Under the pieces are notes generated by a model. The model made no database searches and was not told where the DNA came from. It worked only from the letters and a program-made list of their open reading frames with translations. From assembly GCA_900538465.1 (NCBI GenBank), contig UPXV01000007.1, positions 8,756 through 72,755 on the forward strand: a stretch of DNA of 64,000 nucleotides, given 5' to 3'. A program made the position numbers and the translations under genes. Below are positions 26,783 to 35,491 of the stretch, piece by piece. This stretch comes from an uncultured Erysipelotrichaceae bacterium. GTDB taxonomy: Bacteria; Bacillota_I; Bacilli_A; Erysipelotrichales; Coprobacillaceae. Position 1 is the first letter of the stretch. Every line of letters begins with the position of its first letter.

Positions 26783-26786
26783 AAAA

Positions 26787-27971
26787 ATGGATTTATATTC
26801 AAGAGGGGAAGAAGCATTTTTAAAAGCATATGGTCGTTATGATATTCTTTTAGAAAAAGGTGAAGGTGTTTATTTATATGATACAATAGGAAAGAAATAT
26901 TTAGATTTCTATTCTGGAATTGGTGTGAATTCTTTTGGACATGGGTATCCACCATATGTGAAAGCAATGCATAAACAAATGGAAACATTGATGCATGTTT
27001 CTAATTATTTTTATACACCAGTGGCGATTGAAGCTGCTGAAGCGCTCAAAAAAGCAACACAATTAAATGGTGTCTTTTTCTGTAATTCAGGGACAGAGGC
27101 TGTTGAAGGGGCTTTAAAACTTGCTAGAAAATATTATTATTTAAAACATGGAAAAGCAGATAGTGAAATCATTTCCTTCCATCATTCTTTTCATGGTCGT
27201 TCAACAGGAGCAGTGAAATTAACAGGGAATCCACATTATCAAGAGGCTTTTGGACCATTGATCGAAGGTGTACATTATGCCACTTTAAATGATTTAGAAA
27301 GTGTTAAAGCACTTACCAATGAAAGAACTGCAGCCATTATTGTTGAACCTTTACAAGGTGAAGGAGGATTATATCCTTGCCATCAAGATTTTATGACGGG
27401 ATTAAGACAACTTTGTGATGAACATGATATTTGTTTAATTCTTGATGAAGTTCAATGTGGTATGGGACGTACTGGAACAATGATGACTTATTTCCAATAT
27501 GGCATTTTGCCAGATATTGTTTGTTTAGCCAAAGGAATTGGATGTGGTGTTCCTGTCGGAGCTTTTGTGGCAAATGAGAAAGTGGCCAAAGCAATGCAAC
27601 CAGGAGACCATGGAAGTACCTATGGTGGGAATCCTTTTGTATGTGCAGCTGTAAAGACCGTTTTTGATATTCTTGAAAAAGAAAATATGCTTGCTCATGT
27701 GCAAGATATGTCTGAATATTTGATTGAACGATTAGATGAATTGGTTGAAGAGTTTGATGAACTTGAAAGTCGTCGTGGTATTGGTTTAATGCAAGGTTTG
27801 GTTTTTAAACATGATGTGAAACCTGTTGTCAAAGCATTGTTAGATGAGGGAGTCATTGTTGTGACTGCGGGAGAAAATGTTTTAAGAATGTTACCTCCAT
27901 TTATCATTACAGAGGCACATATTGATGAATTTATCGAAAAATTGAAAAAAATTTTAAAAAGTTTCAAATAA
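26787..27971 (+). CDS. Class III aminotransferase, likely acetyl-DAP aminotransferase
   Basis: 394 residues with the complete PLP fold of the acetylornithine aminotransferase (ArgD) group: GIGVNSFGHGYPP, the phosphate-binding FCNSGTEAVEGALKLAR, LDEVQCGMGRTG, and the PLP lysine Lys249 in CLAKGIGCG. ArgD-type enzymes often also act as N-acyl-diaminopimelate aminotransferases. No arginine genes are close by, while it is the fourth gene after dapF, dapH and the deacetylase, which supplies the one missing step of the acetylase route. Bacillus uses the class I enzyme PatA instead. Assignment to the DAP step is inference; acetylornithine activity remains possible. Ribosome site AAGGGGGT. Confidence 0.88.
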   Translation: MDLYSRGEEAFLKAYGRYDILLEKGEGVYLYDTIGKKYLDFYSGIGVNSFGHGYPPYVKAMHKQMETLMHVSNYFYTPVAIEAAEALKKATQLNGVFFCNSGTEAVEGALKLARKYYYLKHGKADSEIISFHHSFHGRSTGAVKLTGNPHYQEAFGPLIEGVHYATLNDLESVKALTNERTAAIIVEPLQGEGGLYPCHQDFMTGLRQLCDEHDICLILDEVQCGMGRTGTMMTYFQYGILPDIVCLAKGIGCGVPVGAFVANEKVAKAMQPGDHGSTYGGNPFVCAAVKTVFDILEKENMLAHVQDMSEYLIERLDELVEEFDELESRRGIGLMQGLVFKHDVKPVVKALLDEGVIVVTAGENVLRMLPPFIITEAHIDEFIEKLKKILKSFK

Positions 27972-27978
27972 AAAAAGA

Positions 27979-28020
27979 AAAATCCCACTTAATTCTTGTA
28001 TATAGAAGTAAGGGGGTTTT
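27979..28020 (+). terminator. Imperfect hairpin overlapping the next ribosome site
   Basis: AATCCCACTTAATTCT pairs imperfectly with AGAAGTAAGGGGGTT and is followed by TTTTATT. The right arm contains the AAGGGGG ribosome site of the exporter gene at 28025, so the fold would both end dap transcription in part and hide that site. Confidence 0.5.
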
Positions 28021-28024
28021 TATT

Positions 28025-30058
28025 ATGAAAAAATATCCAGTATTATTACAAGACGAAGAGAAAGCCTGTGGTGCTTATTGTATTGCAATGATTTTACAAT
28101 TTTATGGCTTTCAAGAAGAACTTCGTGAAATTAAGAAAAAAGCACGATTAAATCAAAATGGAATTTCTATGAAGGGAATGATTGAATGTTTTAAAAGTTA
28201 TCAAATTGAAACCAAAGCTTATGAAGCATCATTACAAGATATTCAAGATAATTTTAATGGTCCTTGTATACTCTATATGATTTATCAAGGTCTTGGTCAT
28301 TTTGTTGTTTTGTATGAAATCAAAGAAGATGCTTATATTGTAGGTGATCCAGCAAAAGGCTTAGTAACACTTTATGAAGAAGAAATGAATGAACATTATG
28401 CTTTGCGTTTTATTCAAATTGTCCATGTTGGAAGAGTTCCACAATTACATTATCAATCGTATTTCCAATTTTTAAAACAGACTTTTGAATCCTATCGCCC
28501 TTATATGCGAAGATTAATAGGAAAAGGATTATGGATTTCATTGCTTGGCTATGTGAGTAGTTACTTTTTTCAGTTTTTGATAGATGATATTCAATTGAAG
28601 ACACAATTTTTCTATATGGTTGCTTTATGTGCTAGCTATGGATTGATTGAATTGATACGTACAAGATTAGAAAAAATGAAGACTACAGAAATGATTTCTT
28701 TAAGAAGAGCCATTGATGAAGATTATGTTTTTGCTTCAACGATGTCTTTATTGGAATTACCACAATCCTTCTTTTATCAAGAAGCAGGACACATTCATGC
28801 TCAAATAAGTAGTTTATTCGAATTAAGTGAAATGAGTTTACAATGTTATGAAAGAATCTTTTTAGATGGCCTCTCTTTTATGATCTTTATGATAGGTATG
28901 TTTGTAATCAATATAAAGATGAGTTTACTGGTTTTCTTTATGCTAGGTATGATTGCTTTTACTGCCTACTATCGTTTAAAGAAAATTCAAGAGTTGAATA
29001 AAAATTATTTAGAAAATCATTATCTTTATCAACAACATGTTTTAGAATTAATTGAAAATCAGTTTCTTATCAAACGTTTTTCTCTTTTACAAAAACAAAG
29101 AGAAAGAAGTTATCATATTTATTTAGATGAAGCTTTAGCCAAACAAAAACAAGCCATGGCTTTGAATCAACTTCAAAGTCTCATTCAATATATCATGTAT
29201 ATTTTTTATACATTTATTTTAATCACTGGTTTTTATGCTTTTAAATATCAACATTTGACAATGGGACAATTGATGATGTTTTATATGTTGGTTAGTTATT
29301 GTTTGCAGCCGGTATTAAATATTGTCACACTCATGAGTGATTACCAACAAATGAGTTTAATCTATGAAAAATATAAAGCTTTTCAAAAAGAAGAGAGTCA
29401 ACCAAAAGATTCTTTAACACATAAGATTCATTCCATAACATTAGATAATATGAGTTATGCTTATGGTTATCAATTACCAATTTTAGAACATCTTGATTTA
29501 AAAATTGAAGGACATCTTTTACTACAAGGAAAAACAGGTTGTGGAAAATCAACATTATTAAAGTTACTTATGGGTTTTGATTTGAATTATACAGGGGATA
29601 TTTATATCAATGATCAAGAATTAAGAACAATTGATTTGCATTCACTCTATCAACATATGGGTTATACAAATGAAACACCTTCGTTTTTACATATGAGTTT
29701 ATTTGATAATTTTTTGTGTTCAGATGAAAAAAAGATTCAAAAGTATTTAAAAGCTTTTGGTCAAAAAGAACTGATAGATATGATGCATTTGATATTGAGT
29801 GAAGATGGCAGTCCTCTATCACTTGGACAAAGACAAGTGGTCGCTTTGATAAGAGTTTTATGTCAAGATTATGATGTTTTAATCTTAGATGAAGCTTTTT
29901 CACATATGGATAGTCAACTTGCTCAAAAAGTCATTCGCTATTTATTAAAAAATGATGAAGGAAAGATTTATATTATTGTGAATCATCAAACAAAAATAGT
30001 GAACCGACAACTCTCTTGTGCTATAATTGAGGAAGGAAAATTAAAAAGTAAAGGGTGA
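28025..30058 (+). CDS. ABC exporter with C39 leader peptidase
   Basis: 677 residues in the bacteriocin-exporter layout. The peptidase C39 domain (about 1-125) carries Cys15 in EKACGAYC, His92 in GLGHFVV and Asp108 in VGDPAKG, so the protease looks active. A membrane domain with about six helices follows (165-440). The ATPase has Walker A GKTGCGKST near 503, signature LSLGQRQ, and Walker B VLILDEAF. Such proteins cut double-glycine leaders and export the peptide. No double-glycine precursor peptide, immunity gene or accessory protein was found beside it. It is followed after 4 bases by ybeY, an odd start for that housekeeping operon. Confidence 0.92.
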   Translation: MKKYPVLLQDEEKACGAYCIAMILQFYGFQEELREIKKKARLNQNGISMKGMIECFKSYQIETKAYEASLQDIQDNFNGPCILYMIYQGLGHFVVLYEIKEDAYIVGDPAKGLVTLYEEEMNEHYALRFIQIVHVGRVPQLHYQSYFQFLKQTFESYRPYMRRLIGKGLWISLLGYVSSYFFQFLIDDIQLKTQFFYMVALCASYGLIELIRTRLEKMKTTEMISLRRAIDEDYVFASTMSLLELPQSFFYQEAGHIHAQISSLFELSEMSLQCYERIFLDGLSFMIFMIGMFVINIKMSLLVFFMLGMIAFTAYYRLKKIQELNKNYLENHYLYQQHVLELIENQFLIKRFSLLQKQRERSYHIYLDEALAKQKQAMALNQLQSLIQYIMYIFYTFILITGFYAFKYQHLTMGQLMMFYMLVSYCLQPVLNIVTLMSDYQQMSLIYEKYKAFQKEESQPKDSLTHKIHSITLDNMSYAYGYQLPILEHLDLKIEGHLLLQGKTGCGKSTLLKLLMGFDLNYTGDIYINDQELRTIDLHSLYQHMGYTNETPSFLHMSLFDNFLCSDEKKIQKYLKAFGQKELIDMMHLILSEDGSPLSLGQRQVVALIRVLCQDYDVLILDEAFSHMDSQLAQKVIRYLLKNDEGKIYIIVNHQTKIVNRQLSCAIIEEGKLKSKG

Positions 30059-30062
30059 AATT

Positions 30063-30524
30063 ATGGCTATTGATTTTGTATATGAAGATGAAATGAATTT
30101 ATGTGAAGATAATTATGAACAACAGTTCCTTAAAATTATTGAAACAACATTAAAATATTTAAAGATTGAAGATGATGTGGAATTATCTTGTTTGTTAATT
30201 GATGATAAGAGAATTCATGAAATAAATCGTGATTATCGTGATATTGATCGTTCTACAGATGTCATTAGTTTTGCATTGGAGGATAATGATCAATTTTATG
30301 TAGAAGGAATGCCAAGAAGTTTAGGAGATATTTTTATTTCTTATGATCATGCCAAAATGCAAGCAAAGGAATATGGTCATTCTCTTGAGAGAGAAATGTG
30401 TTTCTTGTTTACACATGGACTGTTACATTTATTAGGATATGATCATATGAATGAAGAAGATGAAAAAGAGATGTTTACAATTCAAAAAGATATTTTAAGT
30501 CAGTTAGGAATAGAAAGAGGGTAA
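30063..30524 (+). CDS. ybeY: Endoribonuclease YbeY, rRNA maturation factor
   Basis: 153 residues, full length. Takes part in 16S rRNA 3'-end maturation and ribosome quality control. The zinc motif HGLLHLLGYDH near residues 119-129 holds the three histidines; RDIDRSTDVISFAL and LGDIFIS are also conserved. A ribosome site (AAAGGGTGAAA) covers the end of the exporter gene. It opens the conserved series ybeY-cdd-era-recO; cdd follows after 3 bases. Confidence 0.95.
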   Translation: MAIDFVYEDEMNLCEDNYEQQFLKIIETTLKYLKIEDDVELSCLLIDDKRIHEINRDYRDIDRSTDVISFALEDNDQFYVEGMPRSLGDIFISYDHAKMQAKEYGHSLEREMCFLFTHGLLHLLGYDHMNEEDEKEMFTIQKDILSQLGIERG

Positions 30525-30527
30525 AAT

Positions 30528-30923
30528 ATGGATTATCAAAAATTAGTAGATGAAGCTTTTTTGGCAAGTGAAAAAGCGTATGTTCCTTATTCATCATTTC
30601 CTGTTGGTGCGTGTCTTCTTTTAAAAAATGGACAAATGATTCATGGAACAAATATTGAAAATGCTGCCTATGGGTCAACAATGTGTGCAGAAAGAAATGC
30701 TATTTATCAGGCTTATTGTTTAGGTTATCGTAAAGATGATATTGAAGCGTTGGCAATTGTCGCTGATTGTACACCTCTTATTTCACCATGTGGAGCTTGT
30801 CGACAAGTTTTAGCTGAACTTCTTGATCCTTATACACCTATTGTACTGGGCGCAAAAGATCATTATGAAGTAACGAATATGCAAGAATTAATGCCACGTG
30901 CATTTACAGGAGAAAGTTTATGA
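30528..30923 (+). CDS. cdd: Cytidine deaminase
   Basis: 131 residues, the small homotetrameric type. Deaminates cytidine and deoxycytidine for pyrimidine salvage. Zinc ligands are in TMCAERNAI (Cys, with the catalytic Glu) and SPCGACRQVL (two Cys); GTNIENAAYGS binds the nucleoside. It overlaps era by 4 bases (ATGA). The location before era is conserved in Firmicutes. Confidence 0.96.
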   Translation: MDYQKLVDEAFLASEKAYVPYSSFPVGACLLLKNGQMIHGTNIENAAYGSTMCAERNAIYQAYCLGYRKDDIEALAIVADCTPLISPCGACRQVLAELLDPYTPIVLGAKDHYEVTNMQELMPRAFTGESL

Positions 30924-31813
30924 CATTCAAATCAGGATTTGTAAGTATTGTCGGAAGACCAAATGTTGGGAAGTCGACTTTATTAAATCATATTTTACAA
31001 ACAAAATTAGCAATTACATCTTCAACTGCTCAAACAACACGCAATACAATTCAAGGGATTTATACGGATGATGATGCTCAAATTATTTTTATGGATACAC
31101 CAGGGATTCATAAACCTCAAGATGGTTTGGGTTCATTTATGAATACCAATGCACTTAATAGTATTTATGGGGTGGATTTGGTTTTGTTTTTAGCTCCTGC
31201 GAATGAAAAAATTGGCAAAGGGGATCGTTTTATTGTTGAACGTTTAAAAGAAGCGGATGGACCTGTTTATTTGATTTTAAATAAGATTGATTTATTAAGT
31301 AAAGATCAATTGATTGAAAAATTAAATGAATGGAAAGAACTGTTTGATTTTAAAGAAATCATTCCTATTAGTGCCATGAATGGTGATAATGTTGATCATT
31401 TAATCACAACAATTAAAAATGATTTGGATGAAGGGGTTATGTATTATCCAAAAGATCATTTAACTGATCATCCTGAAAGATTTATAATGGCTGAGTTTAT
31501 TCGTGAGAAAATTTTGTATTTTACGCATGAAGAAGTTCCTCATAGTGTAGCAATTGTAATTGAAAAGATGGAAGAAGATGAGGATGGTGTGCATATTATG
31601 GCAGCAATTGTTGTTGATCGTCCAAGTCAAAAAGCCATTATTATTGGAAAACAGGGAAGTATGATCAAAAAGATTAGACAAAATGCCCGTAAGGAAATGA
31701 AACGTTTTTTACAAGTCAATGTTGATTTAGAATTGTTTGTGAAGGTTGAAAAAGATTGGCGTAACAAACAAAAATATTTAAGAGAATTTGGTTATGATGA
31801 AAACGACTATTAA
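30920..31813 (+). CDS. era: GTPase Era
   Basis: 297 residues. A ribosome-assembly GTPase that binds the 3' end of 16S rRNA. G1 GRPNVGKST at 12-20, G3 DTPG, G4 NKID; the C-terminal KH domain has IIGKQGSMIKKI. Nothing is missing. It overlaps the cdd stop by 4 bases and the recO start by 20. Confidence 0.97.
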   Translation: MTFKSGFVSIVGRPNVGKSTLLNHILQTKLAITSSTAQTTRNTIQGIYTDDDAQIIFMDTPGIHKPQDGLGSFMNTNALNSIYGVDLVLFLAPANEKIGKGDRFIVERLKEADGPVYLILNKIDLLSKDQLIEKLNEWKELFDFKEIIPISAMNGDNVDHLITTIKNDLDEGVMYYPKDHLTDHPERFIMAEFIREKILYFTHEEVPHSVAIVIEKMEEDEDGVHIMAAIVVDRPSQKAIIIGKQGSMIKKIRQNARKEMKRFLQVNVDLELFVKVEKDWRNKQKYLREFGYDENDY

Positions 31814-32534
31814 CGAAGTCACAACGACAGGAATTATTTTAAAACAGACACCCTATAAAGAAAATGATATGATTCTACATATCTATACACGAATGTATGG
31901 AAAAATTGGAGTGATTGCAAGAGGAGTCAGAAAAATGACAAGTAAAAATGCTCGTGCAACCCAAGAGATGATGGAAAGTGAACTCACAATTTCGCTTAAA
32001 AAAGGCTTAAGTTCATTAATCAAAGCCTCACCATTAAATTATTTTCGTCATATTCAAGAAAGTTTAGATAGTGAAATTGTTGCGAATTATATTTTAGAAT
32101 ATTTTTATCGTTATATAGAAGACAATCAACCTATTGAAAAAGAATATGAAATTCTCTATGATTCTTTAGAAGCTTTAGATCATGGTTATCCACCATTACT
32201 TGTTTATTTATTATTTAATGTTTTTGTTTTAGAACATAATGGAGTTTCATTAGATGTTGAAGGATGCGTTTTATGTGGTTCACCAAAAGTGGTTTCGATT
32301 TCATTATTAGATGGAGGATTTGTTTGTCAAAATCATGTAGGATCAAATGTAATTTATGATGTAGAAGTTTTAAAAGCTTTTCGTCATATTCATAAGATTC
32401 CTCTTTCTCATATTGATCAATTTCATATCAAAGAAGATGTTTTGAAACAATTGGTTCCAATTATGGATGCTTTTATTGAGGAATATAGTGGAGTTCAATT
32501 GAAAACATCAAAATTTATTCAACAAATTGTGTAG
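31794..32534 (+). CDS. recO: DNA repair protein RecO
   Basis: About 246 residues. Loads RecA with RecR at single-strand gaps. An N-terminal OB fold (TGIILKQTPYKENDMILHIYT, KIGVIARGVRK) is followed by a helical domain with a zinc-type cluster (CVLCGSPKV ... FVCQNH). Two adjacent ATGs (31794 and 31797) lie inside the end of era; neither has a strong ribosome site, so translation is probably coupled to era. The choice between them is open. Confidence 0.93.
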   Translation: MMKTTINEVTTTGIILKQTPYKENDMILHIYTRMYGKIGVIARGVRKMTSKNARATQEMMESELTISLKKGLSSLIKASPLNYFRHIQESLDSEIVANYILEYFYRYIEDNQPIEKEYEILYDSLEALDHGYPPLLVYLLFNVFVLEHNGVSLDVEGCVLCGSPKVVSISLLDGGFVCQNHVGSNVIYDVEVLKAFRHIHKIPLSHIDQFHIKEDVLKQLVPIMDAFIEEYSGVQLKTSKFIQQIV

Positions 32535-32557
32535 ATTTCTGCACAATTTTATTTTTA
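32524..32557 (+). terminator. Terminator at the recO stop
   Basis: AAATTGTG and CACAATTT form an 8-bp stem with a 10-base loop, followed by a T-rich tract; the stop codon of recO lies within it. A TATAAT box at 32575-32580 shortly after may start the next message. Confidence 0.7.
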
Positions 32558-32604
32558 TTCAAGATTTTTTAGTGTATAATAATTGCAAGTAAAGGGGCGA
32601 CATT

Positions 32605-34419
32605 ATGGGACAATTTTTACCAACAACAAAAGAAGAAATGTTAGAGCGAGGATGGAGTCAACCTGACTTTGTTTATATTAGTGGTGATGCCTATGTTGAT
32701 CACCCATCTTTTGGTGCAGCTATTATTACAAGAACTTTAGAAAGTCGTGGATTTAAGGTTTGTTTTTTGGCTCAGCCAAATTGGAATCATCTTGATGATT
32801 TTAAACGTTTTGGAAAACCACGTTTAGGATTTTTGATTTCAAGTGGAAATATTGATTCAATGGTTAATCATTATAGTGTTTCTAAGAAAAGACGTAAAAA
32901 AGACAGTTATTCTAATAATGGAGAAATGGGACATCGTCCTGATCGTGCTGTCATTGTCTATAGTCAAAAAGTAAGAGAGGCATATAAAGATGCAACTATT
33001 TTAATTGGTGGGATTGAAGCGAGTCTACGTCGTCTTGCACACTATGATTATTGGGATGATAAAGTAAGAAAATCAATCTTAGTAGATTCTGGGGCTGATT
33101 TATTGATGTATGGAATGGGAGAAAACAGTGTTGTAGAAATTGCTGAAGCATTGGATGCTGGGATTGATGTTCAATATTTAACATATTTAGATGGAACAGT
33201 TTTTAAAACAAAAGATATTTCTATAATTCCTGAAGGATATGTGATGTTGCCATCTTTTGAAGAGATTACCCATGATAAAAAAGCATATGCAAAATCTTTT
33301 GGGATTCAATATCGTCATACTGATCATTTTAATGCCAAAACATTAGTTGAACCATATGAGGGTTTCTATATTGTTCAAAATCGACCAAATCGACCATTAA
33401 CACAAATAGAGTTTGATGATACATATGCTTTACCTTATCAAAGAACATATCATCCAATGTATGATTATATTCCAGCAATTGAAGAAGTTCGTTTTTCATT
33501 AATTAGTAATCGTGGATGTTTTGGTGCTTGTAATTTTTGTGCTTTGAATTTCCATCAAGGGCGTATTATTCAAACACGTTCTCATGAATCATTAATAGAT
33601 GAAGCCAAAACAATGATTCAAGATCCTGATTTTAAAGGATATATTCATGATGTTGGAGGACCAACTGCTAATTTCCGTCAGCCAAGTTGTGATAAACAAG
33701 AAACGCATGGGGCTTGCCCATCAAAACAATGTTTATGGCCTAAACCATGTCAAAATTTAAAAGTTGATCATAGTGATTATCTTTCTTTATTGAAAAAATT
33801 AAGAGAATTAGATGGTGTTAAAAAAGTTTTTGTTCGTTCAGGGATTCGTTATGATTATTTGATGTATGATAAAGATGATACTTTCTTTAAAGAGTTGGTT
33901 AAAAATCATATCAGTGGACAATTGAAAGTGGCACCCGAACATATTAGTGATCAGGTGCTTGATAAAATGGGAAAACCTCATCGTCAATTGTATGAAAAAT
34001 TTGTGGATAAATATCAACGTTTAAATAAAGAAATGGGAATGAATCAATTTTTAGTTCCTTATTTAATGTCATCTCATCCTGGAAGTGATTTAAATAGTGC
34101 CATTGAACTGGCAGAATATTTAAGAGATATTCATCATCAACCTGAACAAGTTCAAGATTTTTATCCAACTCCAGGAACACTTTCAACTGCTATGTACTAT
34201 ACTGAATTAGACCCTCGTGATTTAACACCTGTTTATGTTGCCAAAACGCCAAAAGAAAAAGCCATGCAAAGAGCGTTAATGCAATATCGCAATCCGAAAA
34301 ATTATCATCTTGTTTATGAAGCCTTAGTGAGTGCAAAAAGACAAGATTTAATTGGATTTGATAAGAAATCGTTAATTAAACCGAAAGGACAATTTCGTCC
34401 GCCAAAAAGGAGGTCATAA
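32605..34419 (+). CDS. YgiQ-family radical SAM protein
   Basis: 604 residues, typical for the family. The N-terminal part (about 1-290) is the YgiQ-specific domain with SGDAYVDHPSFGAAIITR and IGGIEASLRRLAHYD. The radical SAM cluster motif CFGACNFCAL lies near residue 307-316 with the unusual CxxxCxxC spacing kept. A C-terminal extension has the CPSKQCLWPKPC cysteine group. The reaction carried out by YgiQ proteins is not known. An AGGGGCGA ribosome site precedes ATG; the hydrolase gene starts 2 bases after its stop, so the pair is co-transcribed. Confidence 0.93.
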   Translation: MGQFLPTTKEEMLERGWSQPDFVYISGDAYVDHPSFGAAIITRTLESRGFKVCFLAQPNWNHLDDFKRFGKPRLGFLISSGNIDSMVNHYSVSKKRRKKDSYSNNGEMGHRPDRAVIVYSQKVREAYKDATILIGGIEASLRRLAHYDYWDDKVRKSILVDSGADLLMYGMGENSVVEIAEALDAGIDVQYLTYLDGTVFKTKDISIIPEGYVMLPSFEEITHDKKAYAKSFGIQYRHTDHFNAKTLVEPYEGFYIVQNRPNRPLTQIEFDDTYALPYQRTYHPMYDYIPAIEEVRFSLISNRGCFGACNFCALNFHQGRIIQTRSHESLIDEAKTMIQDPDFKGYIHDVGGPTANFRQPSCDKQETHGACPSKQCLWPKPCQNLKVDHSDYLSLLKKLRELDGVKKVFVRSGIRYDYLMYDKDDTFFKELVKNHISGQLKVAPEHISDQVLDKMGKPHRQLYEKFVDKYQRLNKEMGMNQFLVPYLMSSHPGSDLNSAIELAEYLRDIHHQPEQVQDFYPTPGTLSTAMYYTELDPRDLTPVYVAKTPKEKAMQRALMQYRNPKNYHLVYEALVSAKRQDLIGFDKKSLIKPKGQFRPPKRRS

Positions 34420-34421
34420 AG

Positions 34422-35339
34422 ATGAAGTACACAAGTTACTATGTATCATCAATGCATATTCAAGTACGTTATCATGTTTATGAACCAAAAGTTATTTTAC
34501 GTGTAAAAGGAATTATTCAAATTCATCATGGATTAGGAGAACATGCAGATTTATATGACCATTTTGCTGCCTATTTATTAAATCAGGGATTTGTTGTGGT
34601 GGTGAGTGATTTTGCTGGGCATGGACAATCTTTAATTGATTTTGAACAAGGATATTTTGGAGCAGCCAATGGTGTTGATAATTTAGTGAAGGATATTCAT
34701 TATCTTCAAAATATTATGCGAAATAAATATCCTGATGTTCCTTATTTTATGCTAGGAACCGATCTTGGATCTTTGTTGATTCGCAAATATGCAACGCTTT
34801 ATGGTGATTATATTGAAGGTATGATTTTACTAGGAACACCACCAAAAGTAGAACATCGTTATGTGAAAAAAGCTTATTTAAGTATGATGCGAAAAATGCG
34901 TGGACCATTATATAAAGCTCATCATTATTTCCATTCTTTTCATCATCACTACAGCAAAAGAATCCATCAATCAAAAAGTGAAATTGATTGGTTGACAAGT
35001 GATGAAATTGAAAAGAAGAAATTCTTAGATGACCCGATGTCTCATTTCTCATATACGGTTCAAGGCTATAGAGATATTATAGATGTGATGCAAGAGGTTA
35101 ATAGTAGTGAGTCAATTGCGAAAATTCCAGAATATCTTTCTATTTATATGGGCTTTGGTGAATGGGATCCTATGTGTCGTCATAAAGAAAAATTGGTTGA
35201 AAAATATAAAAATGCAAAGATTAGAGATTTAACAACCAAAGTCTTTCCACAAATGCGTCATGCTTTGTTGTTTGAAAAAGAAAAAAGACTTGTTTACCAA
35301 GATATATTAGACTGGTTAAATGAGCGAACATATTTATAG
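34422..35339 (+). CDS. Alpha/beta hydrolase with Asp in the nucleophile elbow
   Basis: 305 residues related to the monoacylglycerol lipase / lysophospholipase group: QIHHGLGEHADLYDHFAAYL and SDFAGHGQS around the oxyanion and first strand. The nucleophile elbow, normally GHSMG, reads GTDLG here, with Asp114 (codon GAT at 34761-34763) in place of Ser. The acid (GEWDPM) and base (QMRHALLFE) positions remain. Asp nucleophiles are known in haloalkane dehalogenases and epoxide hydrolases of the same fold, so this could be a shifted mechanism rather than a dead enzyme. No signal peptide. Ribosome site AAGGAGGTCATAAAG at the end of the ygiQ-type gene. Confidence 0.85.
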   Translation: MKYTSYYVSSMHIQVRYHVYEPKVILRVKGIIQIHHGLGEHADLYDHFAAYLLNQGFVVVVSDFAGHGQSLIDFEQGYFGAANGVDNLVKDIHYLQNIMRNKYPDVPYFMLGTDLGSLLIRKYATLYGDYIEGMILLGTPPKVEHRYVKKAYLSMMRKMRGPLYKAHHYFHSFHHHYSKRIHQSKSEIDWLTSDEIEKKKFLDDPMSHFSYTVQGYRDIIDVMQEVNSSESIAKIPEYLSIYMGFGEWDPMCRHKEKLVEKYKNAKIRDLTTKVFPQMRHALLFEKEKRLVYQDILDWLNERTYL

Positions 35340-35341
35340 AG

Positions 35342-35385
35342 TACCCTTGTAGTTGGTTGACAAAAAACCACTATAAGGGTATAAC
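35342..35385 (+). promoter_or_regulatory. glyS promoter inside an inverted repeat
   Basis: TTGACA (35357-35362), a 17-bp spacer and TATAAC (35380-35385) form a near-consensus sigma-A promoter. The same stretch is an inverted repeat (35342-35358 with 35366-35381, one bulge) that could also end the hydrolase message. A start point near 35392 gives a leader of about 100 bases before glyS. Confidence 0.75.
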
Positions 35386-35419
35386 TAATTGCGTTAATAC
35401 TTATGATAAGGATGATTAT

Positions 35420-35456
35420 GACTTAGCATGGAGATGCTGAGTCTTTCATATTTTTT
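35420..35456 (+). promoter_or_regulatory. Terminator-like hairpin in the glyS leader
   Basis: GACTTAGCAT (35420-35429), a GGAG loop and ATGCTGAGTC (35434-35443, one G-U) followed by TTTCATATTTTTT. It lies downstream of the promoter and upstream of the gene, so it could attenuate transcription. The T-box consensus elements normally seen in glycyl-tRNA synthetase leaders are absent and the leader is too short for one. Confidence 0.6.
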
Positions 35457-35491
35457 ATAAGTGAATAAAAATGGAAAAAGGGGTAAAAATA

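Noticed and set aside
35342..35491. T-box riboswitch upstream of glyS
   Set aside because: The leader is about 100 bases, lacks a stem I with Gly specifier and the conserved T-box sequence that pairs with the tRNA acceptor end; only a terminator-like hairpin is present.
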